From Phytoseiulus persimilis (Eukaryota > Arthropoda > Arachnida > Mesostigmata > Phytoseiidae): DNA of 64,000 nucleotides. The stretch covers positions 2,604,001-2,668,000 of the forward strand of contig CM075101.1 in NCBI GenBank assembly GCA_037576195.1. The letters are read 5' to 3'. The translations under genes were made by a program, and so were the position numbers. The notes under the pieces were generated by a model. That model did no database searches. It saw nothing but the letters and a program-made list of their open reading frames with translations, and was not told the DNA's origin. Shown here in pieces: positions 35,901 to 50,900 of this stretch. The stretch's first letter is position 1, and each line of letters begins with the position of its first letter.

Positions 35901-38900
35901 CGTCACGAATTATCGGAATGATTTTCCGTTCCATCTCCGTTGAGAGCTGAGAAAACTTTTCGACGTTTTTGAGGATGATTTTCAGCCAGGTCATGACATC
36001 CATATAGTGAGCATGATGACTCATCAATCAAAGATGGCCGTTGCTCAGAGGGAAGAGCGTGCTCTCGTGATGTACCAATACAATAATTCCCGCGCTCAGT
36101 GGGCATGTGGCACGGAGGCCCGGTATAAGAAGAGCCTTGCGGAACCCCCAAGGTACTTCCGCGGGGCTCCAGGAGGTGCCCTATGAACGCGAGATTCTCT
36201 CGCATTTTCCGGTGACCATGGAGCTCAGAAGCGCCGTTAGTTTCCTCCACAGACGTCCCCTGTGCGGTATCGAAGGCCATCCTCAGTCCTGATTACCTCT
36301 CTGCAGCAGCGACCCCAGCCTTTTCTCTCTGTCTAGCAGGATACGTTCCCGACTGGGGATTGAATCAGACCCGAGCCAGGGGATCGAAGACCCATGGTTT
36401 CCGGCGTATACCGTACTTGTCAGTTACGGAGCGAACAGCCAATTCTTCAAAGATCGATATCTGCCGTGCTACGATGAAAATCCGATCGTTCTCCCTCGGG
36501 GTCGGCAGTTCCGCGCCGACCTGAACTACCCACGGGGCTATCAGCAAGCATATCCGTTGAAGAAGTTTCCTCTGTCAGTTTCCCGTGGTTTTGTAGGAAA
36601 TGTGAGTGATCGAGATCGGCTTCACGATCCCCGCTCCAAGCTGATGGAGCATTGCTCCACGGCAGGAGTTTGTGAGTTACGGACAAATGCAGCGATCCCG
36701 AATTACGATTCGCGAAAGGAGAGCATACAATCCCGTCGGTAGAGCGGTGAGAAATGCCATCAGGGCTGGTCAGATCGCCTCCGGAACCACCTTCATGAGG
36801 GCCACCTTCGGTGAGCGGGCTTCGAGAATAGTTGAGATGCATAATTCACTAACTAGAACGCGACATATTGTGATTTAGAGCAAATTCATAATGATTCATT
36901 TCAAAGTCGGGGTTCGCGGGATATGCAAATGTATTTCTTGTCGCGAAGTATTGAGATTGCACGAGGGGAATCGCGAAACATGACTCGCTCTATTTGAAGT
37001 CTGCTCCCTCGGACTCCGCGCTCTTCAAAGAGGCCACATCCACTAGGAGGGTCTCGGAATCAGGATATGTGGTCGGGATAGCTTATTCGCAAAAACGGTT
37101 TTGGGGAAATGGGCTGTAATCGACAAGCCAGCACTGAATGACCGCTTCCTGGAATAGGTGGTCGAAGACAACGCCCAATCCAACGTCAGGCAAGGTCGTC
37201 GCTCCCCGCCCCAAGGATGCGCGCACGAAATTCCAGTTAGGGCAATTAATGACTCGGATCAGCTTCGGAACGGTGACGTCCGGCCTCGGTCGTCGAGCTC
37301 CGCAGATTCTCGAGTTGACGCCGAAAAGCCATGATTCTGACGGGGCCTGGAAATTGCAAGATGTTCAGGGACTCACCAAAGAAGAAAATTGCCGATTGAA
37401 GGTCGCCAGTGATCTTCTGCTCCGGGTCTAGGTTGAAGATGAAGATGAACATCATTCCGTAGTACGGAGTCCAGCAAACGACGAAGGCTGCTACAATGAC
37501 CACCGTGATCATCAGAGACTTCTTCTTTGCTTTCTCCAAGAGACGACGTCGTGCTTGTTCCATGGAGCTTGTCGCCATCCCGCCCGGGTTCTGGAGCTGA
37601 TTTGATAGGTTTTCATGGATTTCAGGCAGGTCTGTGAAAGAGAGGCATTGTAGATATCTCTCCACGCTAACGAGGAGACCTTTCCCAGCGGACATCTTCG
37701 GCGATCCTAATCACTGAACGTTGAATGGGATTTCCTCCCAGTCCCCTGAACAGGGATGTCTAAACACGAGCGGGACGGACTGCAGCTTAAAGCAATCGAT
37801 CCGTCGGCTTTTCAGAGGCACCTCTGCATTTCTATGGAAACGCTCTGATGCTTCCTGGGTGGCCTCCAAGATGAATCCGTCACGAGTTTATTCACAGATA
37901 GTGCAGTTTGCCTATTCTCGGAGCTCGGAAAGCTCGCTGAAAAGCATATGCCGTAAATAACATCTCGGCGGGTTGAGCGAGGCAAAATAGAGTTGCAGCA
38001 AAAGAAGGCATGCGTCGAATTGGACCCAAAAGGGTGTCACTGGTAGAGGCCCACCTCTACGTTCAACGCTCCAATATGCAATTCGAGGCTTTTGAAGGTG
38101 GAGACGTAGGATTTATGGGTGTGGGAGAGAATCATCCCTTCCAGGACGTAGCTCACAACGGATGCATTTACTGCATAACCTCTTTCCAATATCCAGCAAA
38201 TTCTACGACCCGGATATATATATCCTCTGATATCGTTTTCGGCTTCCTCCGCCGAGTCCGGGCTCGGACGAGCGTTCGCTGATCAGCAGCGTCTCTCCCA
38301 TGACAGTTGCGAGTCGGAAGCATCTAATGAGTCATATCACCGCTTTCTGAATAGGCAACTAACATGATGGAATTGGAGCGTTCCAAAGTTTCAGTCATGG
38401 GGGAGAGATGCGCCTTGCAACAGAACCTATACAGGACATTCGAGCCGAGAGCGGACGCAACGCCCGAGTGGCCGAAGCACACAGCTCATGGGAACGGAAT
38501 GCGTCCGGAAATCTCGCAACTCGAACAAAGCGGTTGCTATCATGAGCATTCCGTGTGACGATCGTGAACACTCGTTGCTGCCTCGTTGCGACTCTCGGGA
38601 CATTTTCGGAGGCAGGAGGGACACCCCCTGCAACCTGCCACCCATCGAAGCTCTCCTGAATTGTGGCGAGATATTTTCATAGCGGTTATCGGATTAGCGA
38701 ACTTGAGAGCTTGGCGGAGAGCATCGGCGCTCATCGAGGAAATAGATGCGCCAAATAATCCTTAACGATCGAAACCTCCGCGGGACACTCTTCAGCGCAA
38801 ATCATTTTCGAGAGACGAAGTCGGGACCCTTAATGCACCACTAAACTTTTCCGATCATTACGCTTCGCTGGTGAAAAAGAGAGGAACTCGTTGCCAAGCT

Positions 38901-41900
38901 GGGTTATTCAAGCCTACGCGCTCCATTGACACCTCACAGCGTAAACACATTGGCAACATTGTAGATCGCTAGTCATCGACGTCATTTTAGATGACTGAAT
39001 GCCTCGCGACGGATGTCAGTCCTCTACAAGACTTGCTATTAACACATGGTTGTTGAGGTGAAAACTTGTGAACAGATTGGGGAGGACCTCGGCGCTAACG
39101 ATCGTTCGCTGTGAACAACAACGAGTTCCCTGCAATACGGAAATGCCCTCTCGGGGGAATCCCTCGAGCTTCGCTGGAGAACCGCGCATGTTTTGACACT
39201 CGCCAATGTTACGGGTCGATTTCCCCCTCGTTTGATGATTTCACCATAACGCGGGAGGAAGAGTTTTCTCGCTTGGAACCGTCCCCGGTGAAGCCACCTC
39301 CGCCGCGCTATGCCCGAGGAAGGGATGATTTTCTACTCACTGGCGATCGTGAAGAATGTTTTGGCATACATGAGGACGAGCATTATCAGCGGGATGATGA
39401 ACATAAGCAGAAGTGAGACCGAAGCGTAGACCTGCTCCTGCCAGGCGGCCGTGTAGAAACCGTACGTGACGCACTGGTAAAACACCTCGTCGAACGGCCC
39501 TTGCCGTACGCGAAAGATGAATATCTGAAACACGAGGAGAAACACATTTCATTCATTCCATCCCTCCAAACTTCGAATTTCAATACAGCATGAGGGCGGA
39601 TTTACGGCTTCGGCGGTGCTGAGTCCGGTGGGAAGTATACTTCATTAATCCGCAATCATCCCCTCGGCGTGTGGGGAGTGGCTGTCGGGGAAACGAGAAT
39701 TCAAACTGCGGCGCGGTCAGAACTAAGCCTCTGTGCGGGGACCGGAATCGAGGCGGCTCAGTGTGGACGATGAGACAGAGCCGAAATTTCCCGATCTTCG
39801 AATCCCTCAGGGACACATCCATTCATGCATCTCATCGGTGATGAGCGGACCAAACTGAGCGTGTGTTCATCGCGGGAGAAGACTATACCTCTCGAAACTA
39901 GTTTGGAAGCAAAACGAAGATTTTTCGACAATCGTCGACGTTTCGGAAGTTCCCTGTGACTTTGTTAAAGAAGACGAGCTCTCGCCTGCGTAAGATCGCA
40001 CGACATGGATGCTGATTTCGTTGATCAGCAAAACTTTCTCTGGGTCATAATGAACAGTGCTGGTGATTGGTGGGCTTTTTCCCGCGCTGCATCTCTGCCT
40101 TCTAAGCTAGACGGCTTCAGTTCGTGTTCGGCACCTGCTCCCGATCGGCAGTGGACTTCATCTTCCTCATTTTTTCGTTCGTTTTCCCGGATGGTATAGA
40201 ACCATTCGGACTTGAGTACAAAAATCGCACCGACTCCATTTTCCCTTATCAGGAGCGTGACTCGAGAATTATCGCTGGAGTCGCGCCTGGAGAACAAACC
40301 AACCATTTTTTTCGCGATTTAGGCATTCCTATCACTTCCTGATCGTGTACCTTTTGTCTATCATCATCCGCAGCTTTTACCCGAAGTTCCTACAAACAAC
40401 GATCAGGGATATCCTCCTCCCCCTCCAATAATGCAGTCAATAGATCCGGGTTGTCCGTTCATAGACGCCGGAAATGGAGCTCTGTCGGGTTCTTTACGGC
40501 CACGGAAGTATCTGGTCGTGGAGCCGCCGTCCGCCGTTCATGGGAATATCGAGCGTCTTCCTGAACTTATTCTAGTGCAAGGAAGCCTTGCACTCTGAAC
40601 CGTGCGAAAATTGTACTCTTATTCGAACAGCTTCATGTGCCTCCTCACAGCGAGCTTTGGCTGTTGGAGACCATGGTCGGCATATCAAAAAACTCAATTG
40701 AATTCACTCCATCCTTCCCCTCGCTGAGCGTATCCAGGATCCCCGAGCCCGGCTTTCGCCTGGGACGCAAAGGGTTTCGACCTGTACCAAGAAAGGAAAG
40801 TGACTCAGCAGATAAAAGCCCCGTAACGGTATTTCGTAGCCGCGGAGCCCACGAAAGGGCTCGATTTGTTAGTCCCCGGAGGCTTCTCGAAACAATCGAA
40901 GAATTGCATTTGAATAGCTAATCTTATCCGTTTCGCGTCGATTCGGCAGGTTCATCCAGGGGGAGCGATACACTAGGTTCCACCGGCACTCCTGGAAGCG
41001 TTGAGCAACGCCAAGGCCGTTGTTCATCATTCGAGAAGAACCCGCATTGGGTTCTGTCGTTCATGCTCGAGGTCAAGCACAGGTCAGGAAACCTAACGAG
41101 CTTCTCCTCCCCGCCTTTGTACCTCCCCTGTTCCTTTGACCCGAGTTAGTGATACCTGCTTCAGGTCGGATGTTTTTTCTCTTCCTGCCGTCTTCTCTGA
41201 CTGAATAGCGGCAACGAGTCACTGGTGGTGGGAATGTGAAGCGTAAAGGGAAAATCGAGACGGTCACATTCTTGTGATCTATGTGCACATCCGAGAGCAG
41301 AAATTGATTTCGAATTCAAGGCACGTTTGGACTCCGACCGACTTGATTCGTCTGACAACCGAGCCACGCATTCCCTCGGAGCAACACAGTCGAACACCGT
41401 GCGAGGGAGTGATGCGCCCGCTCCTGAGACGTTGTTGTAGGATTGAGATGAGTGACACTTTTCGATGAGCGTACCGTACTGAAGCGTTCCGATGGAGCCC
41501 ATGTTGGCTCATCCCACCAGGGGCGTCGCCGACGTCTTGGAACGCTTCGAGAACGAGAATGAGCTTCACCTGTGAGTTCAAATAAGACGGGGAACGGGCC
41601 CAGATTCTCATGACCAAAGACAAGGAGATCTTCTCCCGTAACCAGGAGAATAACACGACCACGTACCTCGATATAATTGACAGAATCTCTGAGAATGTCA
41701 GACACCTCGTTACGGACTTCATAATGGATTTAGAGGCGGTGGCGTATGATCGCGCGAAGAAGCAGATCCCAGCGTTCAGGACGTTGATTCATCGGAAGAA
41801 GGACGTCGTCCACAACGAGATCACAATCCAGGTTTACGCTTTCGCGTTTTCGATGTGCGTACCGTACTGGAGTGACACCAACCATTCACAGCCTTGAGGT

Positions 41901-44900
41901 TGCTCGATTTATCGCCGAAAGAAGCTTGCTCTCGCGATAGGAAGGAGACGTCCTAGGCCAAGATTGAGATGAGAATCGCACTAGGCGCGGAGTTGCTCCC
42001 CAAGGAACCTCAGCTGAACGAAACATTGCTGCTGTCATCCATCTCGCACGTTCTTCGAAGATCACTCAAAGAGAGATCTGATCCTCTCATTGCGACGTCG
42101 AATTCGTATCTGATTTTCATCCGTGCCGGCTCAACACCCATCGAAAATCACTGCGGAGTTAAACCGATCAGGTCAGATCTAATGTCCTCGCCGCCTTGAC
42201 ACTCATAATTCGACTCTGTCTGTGACGCTCTGAACGATTCAGACCCACACTACACATAGAATGCTCCAGTTTGCTGCGGCGTCGACCGACGGCGTCCTGT
42301 CTTTGTTGATTTTCCCTTTTCGCCGTCGTGGGGACACATTCCAATGTCCAATATCCCAATGACGTGTTTGACAAAGCGATATCAAGGACATCGTTTCTAG
42401 GCACGATGCCCTTTCCGGACCTGACTTCTCCAGGGGTGTCTGTCCAGGGATCCAAGCCCTTCACCGACGAGTTCCCGACTTTACTGTTGATATCCTCCAA
42501 TCTACTGTGAAACTGTCGTGGACAGCCTCGCAAAGTATGCTTGGCTCGCTTGAGAGTTGGGCTGGACTCGATGAGGAGTTCAGCTCAGGTAGAGTGCAAG
42601 TGATCGACTGGATCTCTACACGAGCATCTTCAATGCCTTACCGCCCGGCTATCGAACGGTCACATCTGCTGCGCTGGAGCCGAGTCCGTCGACGCTGGGA
42701 ATAGCGCTCCAGGGGTAGCACAGTGATATGTTGATCGCTGAACTGAAGAATGGAGAGGAGGCCTCGGTCAGATCAACGCGAGCGGGTTGAATAAACTGGA
42801 CCGGTGCGTAAGTAAGCCTATTCAGCCGAATTGAATCAGTCACCCGAAAAATTCCAATCCGCAGTGCCCCCTCCCCCCATGGAATCTGGTAACGTAACTT
42901 GAGCAAGCTCGACTGTCGACCCTTAGCGGCCGATAAAATCGAACTTTTTGTCGTTGGAGTGCTGCGGTAAAGGAAGTGCACACAATGCTCAGGAGCCTAA
43001 TCCATGATCTCAGACTTCCGTAACGTGGATAAACTTCTCGAAGGGAAAACAATGTCACTGCCATCCTCCAATTCGCGTTGTCATGAGTTGCCGTTTGATG
43101 AATCAAGTTTGCCAAGCATACGATGTAATTATCCCACTGTCGAGCACGCATTGTCTCGGTCGCTGTTTCCCGAGCGACTCCATGTTTCGGACGGTATATC
43201 TGGTTGCTGGCTTAGGCAACTTTTCTGATAGAAAATGAAAAAACTTCCAAATTGAAGGATCAGCTGTTGATGTCACACCTCCTGGTCCGTGTAACAACCG
43301 GTATCAGAGTGCATCCAGTATTATCAGAATTCTGGGTTCAACATCCGCAACAACGATGCCTCTTTTGTCTCTCTCCTGTCGAGAGAGACACGCAGCATAG
43401 CAACCGCACTGGTCCTCCCGATGGGGGAGGATCGAGACAACCGGAGAAGCTGTCACGACCGCAATATGACACCGTTATGAACCGCGACCGCCAACGTAGG
43501 CTGTTATGCGCGAATCTTGTTTTTTTTTCTATTTTGGAACCTCGCTCCGAATTCTGACCGAATCCGGAGACGCGCGACCCGAGTCACAAATATAGGATCC
43601 CTTAGATCAGAGATCAGACAAGCTTGAAAGCGACACTGCATCGGAAACGGAGCTTGCGCTGAGATTCATATCAGCCTCATGAGCTATTCAGCAGGGCTAT
43701 TCTGTCATTCATAACGGACCGAGACACAGTTTTCAAGGAATGACAGAAATCGGTTTCGCGCCGATTCCAACGGCTCTGAAAGAGTCTTCCCCATTTACCT
43801 GCACTCGATTACATCCATGCGCGCCCGCCGGAAAAGAGATTGAAGAAGTAATCGCCCGACTCCGAGCGCCGCAATCAAAACTTTATTCAGGATTTTGAGT
43901 CGGTGTCTTGAGCCGGCACACGGTGCGGGTCCCTCGTTATTTCAACCCGCATTAGAACTTCTCCGATTCTCTCTAGCGGAACATCTTCGTAGATAAGGGT
44001 GCGCGACGGAGCTTATGAAACTCCGCTCCAGATGAAAAACAACGAATACGTTTGAATTCTTGCGGGAAAGGCTGGAAGTCCAAGAAGGGAACGAAATCAC
44101 TTACATCACTTCGATTAATTCCATCCGATTCGTGCGATGGTCGAGGTCTGTTCTCGGTCCTCGAACTCCCGGTCGATTAGAGCTCAACATTCCGGTGCGA
44201 GGGGGTTCTGATCTCTCGCGACATCTCTGATAAGTCCGAATAATCAGGACGGTGAGCATTCCACAACAGAACGCGGGTTTTCCTGATCGGGAAATGATTT
44301 CATCAAGATGTTCGTCGACTCAGAGCTACAATCATCTCGAGCCGGGCCCGCTGGGACTGCGGATGTCGTATTCGAATTTGAAGTTTATGAGAAGCGGTCG
44401 CGGACGGGAGACTACACCCACGAACGCCGGAGGCGCCGTCCCGCTGACGGCACGTCCGAATCAGTATCTCGAGGAAACTCCCAAGGAACATGGAGAGAAT
44501 AATTCTCTCGAATGTTCCCAGCCGACTCCTGCAGCCATCTAGGAAATCACCACGGGCCTGTACCTCATGAATCCAACGACATTCCAGCTGGAAGAGGCAA
44601 GTACGGCATCACGGCCGCTATTCTCAGAGTAACTACAGGTCACATAATATTCATGAGAAGCCCCAGAGATGGATGGGATCCCTCTGTACATGGAGAAGGA
44701 ATCGATTCTACGTCGGGGATTCGCGGGATCCCCGTCGACGAAGGAATGCGCGAGACAGGTCCTCTTCCGGAGTACGTGGAAATACTCATCGTTTTGAGAT
44801 GCTCATCAAGGTTCACAACTCTTGTGGGACATGATTCAACGACTCAGCCTCAAATCCACGTCTCGAGCATAGCACGATCCCTCGGAAGTTTCCGCATGGA

Positions 44901-47900
44901 GTCTCCCGTTCAAAGTTGGCTTCCTTTCCCGAAAAAACCCTATGGAAGAACCTGTGGACTTTTTCTTGTATGAGGTTCCTGAGAATGAGGGAATCGTGTG
45001 AGAGGTATGGCCTCAACTTCAACGAGGCGCCAAAATTTCTGTGCGGTGAAGCTTCGACAAACCGGGTGCGGTGGGACCACTGTAACGATCCCTGACCGAA
45101 CATTCGGAGTGTTCCGAGGGGTGGGCATCGCACTCTACAGTGCTCTCCACTTCACAGCGTCGAATGAGTTACACTCAGCTCAGAAAACTCGCCGTGGGGC
45201 GCGTTTGAGGCGGCTCGCGAAAGTTCACGAACAAAAGAACTCATGCCGACGAATTGTGTCGCGAATCGTGGTCCCGTTTATGAACAGAATGTGAAGCATT
45301 CTTCGAACCGACATGCAGCGAGCTCCCTTAGGTCGCTTCAATAGCTGCTCCGTGCACTCGTTTTCGATTCGTGATTTGTATCATCTTCCGTTGGCAGTCT
45401 CTTGTTCTCGTTTCAGAGGCGTTCGGTTCACTTTGTTTTGCTCCTGCGAAAGCCTCCTATTCGACATATCAAAGGTTCCTTGAATGGAAGTGAGCCATCT
45501 TGTCGAGAAAGGCGGCCCGATTGCATCATAGCCACCGTTCTGATCGTTCCGAAGAACTAACCGAGGCGCCCTAAGTCATAGTGATGTCGAAAGTTTCTCT
45601 TCTACTACGTTTGGCTCCGTGAACATCTGTTGGCTCGTTCTATTCCGGGGTTCGACCGGGGAGGGACCGAAACTAGAAGCGAAATCTTGGCTGAATTCCG
45701 GTAGATGGAAACAGGTAGGGTCTGTTCAACTCGAAGAGGGCATGCCCCGTCCCGGAACTCGAACGCTCCAGCACCACGCTCCTAATCCGATGAAGTCATC
45801 CTGCATAAGATCGTAATTCGCGCGTCACTTGGGCAGCCGAGCTGTTCAGGTGTGCCAAGCTTAGGAAAACTCAATCGGGATTCTTCCATGTAACCTGAAG
45901 CACGACTGACATGAGCCGAACAATTTATTTTGCCATTTTCCTCCCGGTCGAAGACGGAGGGGCCAACCCACGCCCCGGAAGTATGTCTGCGCCCTTGAAC
46001 CTCGATAGAGACACCGTCCACGTTGAAGAACATGGAAGTTATGCATCGAGTAACGTGCGAAGTGTGACGCGATCCAGAGAAGGTCTCCAATCAAAGGCTT
46101 GCAACCCCATACCGAGGCAACGATTCTAAGAAGATTACTTTTTCACACATGGATTCGATTCCCGTATTACAGACACATTGGAGGCAGCTCTGCCTCCACA
46201 TCCTCACTCTCTGACTCACTCGGCTGTTCGCACCCTTTCCTGCTCAGTTCCGTCCCGGGAAGGAATTGAATCGTTTGCTTGGACAGCTGGAAGCACTCTC
46301 CTTCTGACCGGAGACTTCCGGGGAGCCTCAAGCGAACAGCTCCGGGTAATTGTGCTCGTCAAGACCTGTTAATTTGATCGAAGTTCTGCTGAGACGCACA
46401 CGGGTATGGGAGGTATTCCTCGGCTGGGGAAGAAGAAACAGTTTTTTCTTCGTATTTTTCTCATGCCTGCTGAGATCCCTTGCTCTCACTCAACGTGGTG
46501 GACTGAACCTCAAGCGGTTCAAGTCACCTTACGGCCCGGAATAGCAACATCCTTGTTTGTTCGACACGATACCTGTGTCAAGGGAGCTACAAAGTCACAC
46601 TTTGATCTCATGGACATTTCCCGTACGGGGGGTTATATTTGAAGCTTGTTGCCTGAGCGGCGATTCGATGCGGAACGTCACTTCGGGCTACGGTGCCACA
46701 GGGGCAATCGGTCGATCCTGGCTCTGGTATCGCGAATACATGGTCGCCTATGTGGGTTTCCCAAGCAGCTGTTACCCGGCGCTGTAGCGTCAGCGCTTCT
46801 GGAAAGATCGCGCCCTTGAGTTTCCATCGAAATCTTCACCTCACTTCTCCAGACGAGCAAGAGGTCGCTGAAGGCGGGAGCTCGCTGTGGTTGCTCCTGT
46901 CGATAACCCGGAGGAATTTTCTGCGGAATCCATCACCATGGACAGCGATCGCTCACATATTTTGTTCAGCAACCCATGAAATACATCGGTCATTCGACAG
47001 AGAACAGTTGTCATAGCCTGACGACACGTGGGAGCCTCACTCTCGGATCACGAGCGAGTATCTCTCCAAGTCGCGATCAGGCAGACATGGGGAGTGCTCG
47101 ATGAGGCAGACAAAGAGGATTCCTGGAAAATCAATCCTGGCGGATCGTTTGACCAAACGCTCAGAGACTCGCTTGGAAAGCCTTCCTCATACGACCGGAA
47201 CTGAGCACGGCGTTCGATGCCAATAGCTCGTTGAGGGGTGAATAAAGATGAGCCGGCGCTTGTTCGGATTTTGCTGTCGACATTCGGGACTCGATCAATT
47301 TATGCGTGCCGTCACAATCCCTTACGAGTTGTCCCACAACATTAATTGCCAGAATCCTCCGCGGACCAGAGCATTTAACGAGCTGAGCAAGCATAGAGTC
47401 GTCTCTTTCGTGAATTGGTTGTTCTCCGGCCAGCTGTCGGATTGGTTTTCGCATTCCTCCAATCGCACTGGCTTGACGGCTCCCCTCCAACATTCACGTT
47501 CGGGCATCTCTGGTCAAGCGAAAAAGTACATTCGTCATGAATGCTGCCGATAATAGTTGAGCATTCGCGAAGGATACTGGTGGTGACCCTGACCCCGGCA
47601 GATCCCGCATCCTGGGAACGGCGGTCTGGACAGAATGAGTCATCAACACTAAATCTACAAGCTGCGATTTTTCAACGCTAGGGATATCTCCAAGAGCCTC
47701 CGGATCACTGCTCTCTGTGGTCGTATTCCATGAGTCATGAGGTCGTGAGGCAGAGCGAAATTCTCGCAACAAGCATCCGTTCAAACCGTTCGCAGATCCC
47801 AAAAGCTGGAACGGCCTTCCCCGAGGAGCTGACGGCGTCCTCTTTTCGAAATATCCTCGCGGCCGGGTCACAGGTAGGCTGGTGAACAAAATTCAGTCAA

Positions 47901-50900
47901 GTTTGGTTAGAGCTGACCGCACTTCTCGCAGTTCCGCGGACAATGATGGCACGTGAGAGTTAATTACACATCGTTCAAACTAGGAGTTTTCCACGAGAGT
48001 CCAGAAACAACGGTAACCCGGCTCAAGGTCAGCAGCGCTGTCCGTTGAACACTCCTGTTGAGAAGCCGTCGAGCAAGAGCTGTGAGTCACCATCGCGATC
48101 GCCATCCGTAGTTGAGCTCTCGCTGAGTCCAACTCGACGAACACGTACCGGGCGTCGCCTCGAGCTGCTCCGAGCGGGAATTATGGACCCTGGGTTCTCT
48201 CTTCATAAGCAGTAGTTTCAAACTTTTATCGGAGCTTGGGTTGCAGCGGCATTGCTCTTTCCTAAATTCGTTGGGAGCGAGGTTGAGCCGAGTTGCTGAG
48301 GAAGCTGCGCTCGAAACAGGTTATTATTCTCTGGATCCAACTTCATCCACTCATAGTTCTGCTAGTTCACAGCTCTTACCACGACTCATACTCAGACCCC
48401 CTGTTGAAAGCTCGTTGAGATTGAGAATTCAAAATCATCTGCGATAACCCCTCGCGTTTCGGAGAACTCCGGTGTTGGAAAGTTTGTGCGAAAGCTCGGT
48501 GGGGATGTGTTGGATTCAAACAGGCGCCGGGCCGTTCGAGGAAAGGATAGGAAACCTACTCCACTCCGGGGCCTAATACCGAATTATTACATCCGCAAAA
48601 TATTATTCCAGCTGCGGACCGTCGCAAGTGGCATTCATTGGCAAGCTTCTCACCGTTGTGTTCGCCACAGGCTGGAGCCCTGAGGATGTTTTTCGCTCGT
48701 GTAACTATGGTGTCTCCCTTTTCTTTGTGGGAGTCGGTGATGCCTGAAAGCACTCGCTTTTGGCTCCGGGCAAAAGGGCCCCGCACTCCCTGGAACCTCC
48801 CCTATCTTCAGCCCGCGCACCCGTGCCATCCATGTCATTTATTCGCGTCCGTCGAGTAACAAAGCCCAAACAAATGCGCGACAAATGGTCGACTGAATGC
48901 GAATCAGTCATAACGGTACTGGGGGAGACTCAGGGAATTATGCTCTCGAAGCTCGCTCGTGAGGCCCGGTGTGTTCTTTATGACCGCTGCATCCCGCCAA
49001 GGGTGCTTTCTCTCCTGTCTGATAAAAACCTTGAGCGGGATACCATATAGCTTTGCAGAGAGGCGAAACTCGAGCCGCCGTTACCATGGTCGCTTCTCAC
49101 GACTAGGATTTCGATTGGAGAAGTGAAGGCCCGGTCATTTCGTGTCTAATGTTCTATTTTTGAACGCACCTGACGAATGATGGAGTGACGCACGAGGAGT
49201 TCGAGAACCCGAATCGACTCGGAGCTCTGTCCCATTTAATATTCTTATCGAACTGTTTCATATAGAGAAACCGAATTGCCTATGTTCGGGCAAAATTTAG
49301 ATTCTCTATTCATTAGCGAATCATTCGAAACGACTGAGTTATCGGAAAAACGAGTTCCGCTCTCAGCCGAACTCATTGCTTATGACTGCGAAGAATGTCG
49401 CTCGTACAGTTTGTGGTGCCTGAGTTCGTTGGGAGCGAAGATTCGATGCATGCCAATCACCGGAACTGACAAGGGCACGGTCTAGTCCTCTGGCTTGTGA
49501 CGCCAAACACCCCACTAAATGTATCGGAAAGGACGTGGAATCGGGAAGAAGTGTTCACGATCAGTCCCTCTTTGTGAAACGTTAAGAGAGTCGCAAAAGC
49601 AGGATATCGTGTTGCGTGGAGGAATCAGCTCCGCGGACGTTGTCCTGGAGATTCTTCGAGTTCAATCAAAAGCTCAAACGAAAGAACTCATGTACTGAGC
49701 TCCACTCTACTTTGGGACGTACGCACGATCTGAAGCTTCAAATGTGCTCGTCAACCCCGTCTCCAGAGTTTCCCGTCCACTCCTCGAATTATTCTTCTGC
49801 TCGATATGAGGGATATCTTAAGGTCATCCTATGATCAGATGTCTTGCACTTCGTCAGGAGACTCGGAAACTAATACTACCTATTCGTGCGGTGCCACGGG
49901 AGAGTCGTTGCATTGATGTCATCTAGGAAAGCGTACTCCAAACCCTAGAATGTTCTTCGGAGCACGCAACGGGCACTCGCGCGTTAGGATGGAACGATGT
50001 TTCCGTCAAGTTTTTGCTAGGGAAAAACGACACAGCAGGACAGCCCAACGTTGAGATTACCACTCAGGTGAAAGTTGTTAGCTTGTTTGTCATCCGGAAT
50101 GCTGTCTACGTTCCCCTTCACGTCGATGGTGGAGTGCGACTCGAGATGCTTCTTTCTGAAGACTTAATCTGACGTTTGCGAACCAGCATCTCCCACGAAG
50201 CATAACGCTGGCGTTTTGAAGGACAACTCCCGAGGATTGGCTCAGGTTGGAAGGCTGCAGGATATGAGTCGAACCGGAAGAGCTTTTGTTCGCCCGTGCT
50301 GTACACTCGGCACTTTCGTCACTCACTGGTCCCGATCGATACATTGACGAAGGAGCTCACCGGAGGTGTTCCACGAGCCTCGTAAATAATGTGTCCGCAT
50401 ACGTGTCCGCTACGAAATCGCTCCGATCTCCTTTCTCATTTTCCTCTTTTCACTGTCGGGGATTTGTGCCTGTGGGCTCCGCCGTGGCCACTAGTGTCGT
50501 GGCTTAATCCATATTGCACTCCAGCCCCTCAATTTCTATCGAGGCGGACACGTCAAATCACGCGGTGAATATCTCCGAGAAGGGGGGAACCGACCCTCCA
50601 AACTTCCACGGAGCATAACCTCCTGCCAGATTCAGACCAGAGATGTCCACAGTTCGCCCCCCCCCCCCCCCCTCTCCGGACATCCAGTGGGCCACAGTCG
50701 AATCTATGGCAGGTGCCTCAGCGAACGAAGCAGAGATCAGGAGTCCACAGCCTGTTCCCGCGAGCCGCACTTGGCTCGGGCGCCGCGCAGTTTCTAGGAG
50801 GGGGCCGCATACCCCAGACACGCACTATTCCCGGCATTACGGTTTTCTACTATCCGGTCCCCGGCAATCTTCCGCTCGGCACCCATGCTCCAGGCCTTTT

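Noticed and set aside
41458-41875. Near-identical words GCGTACCGTACTG at 41468 and 41858
   Set aside because: Similarity covers only about 20-25 bp with unrelated flanks, too little to call a repeat.
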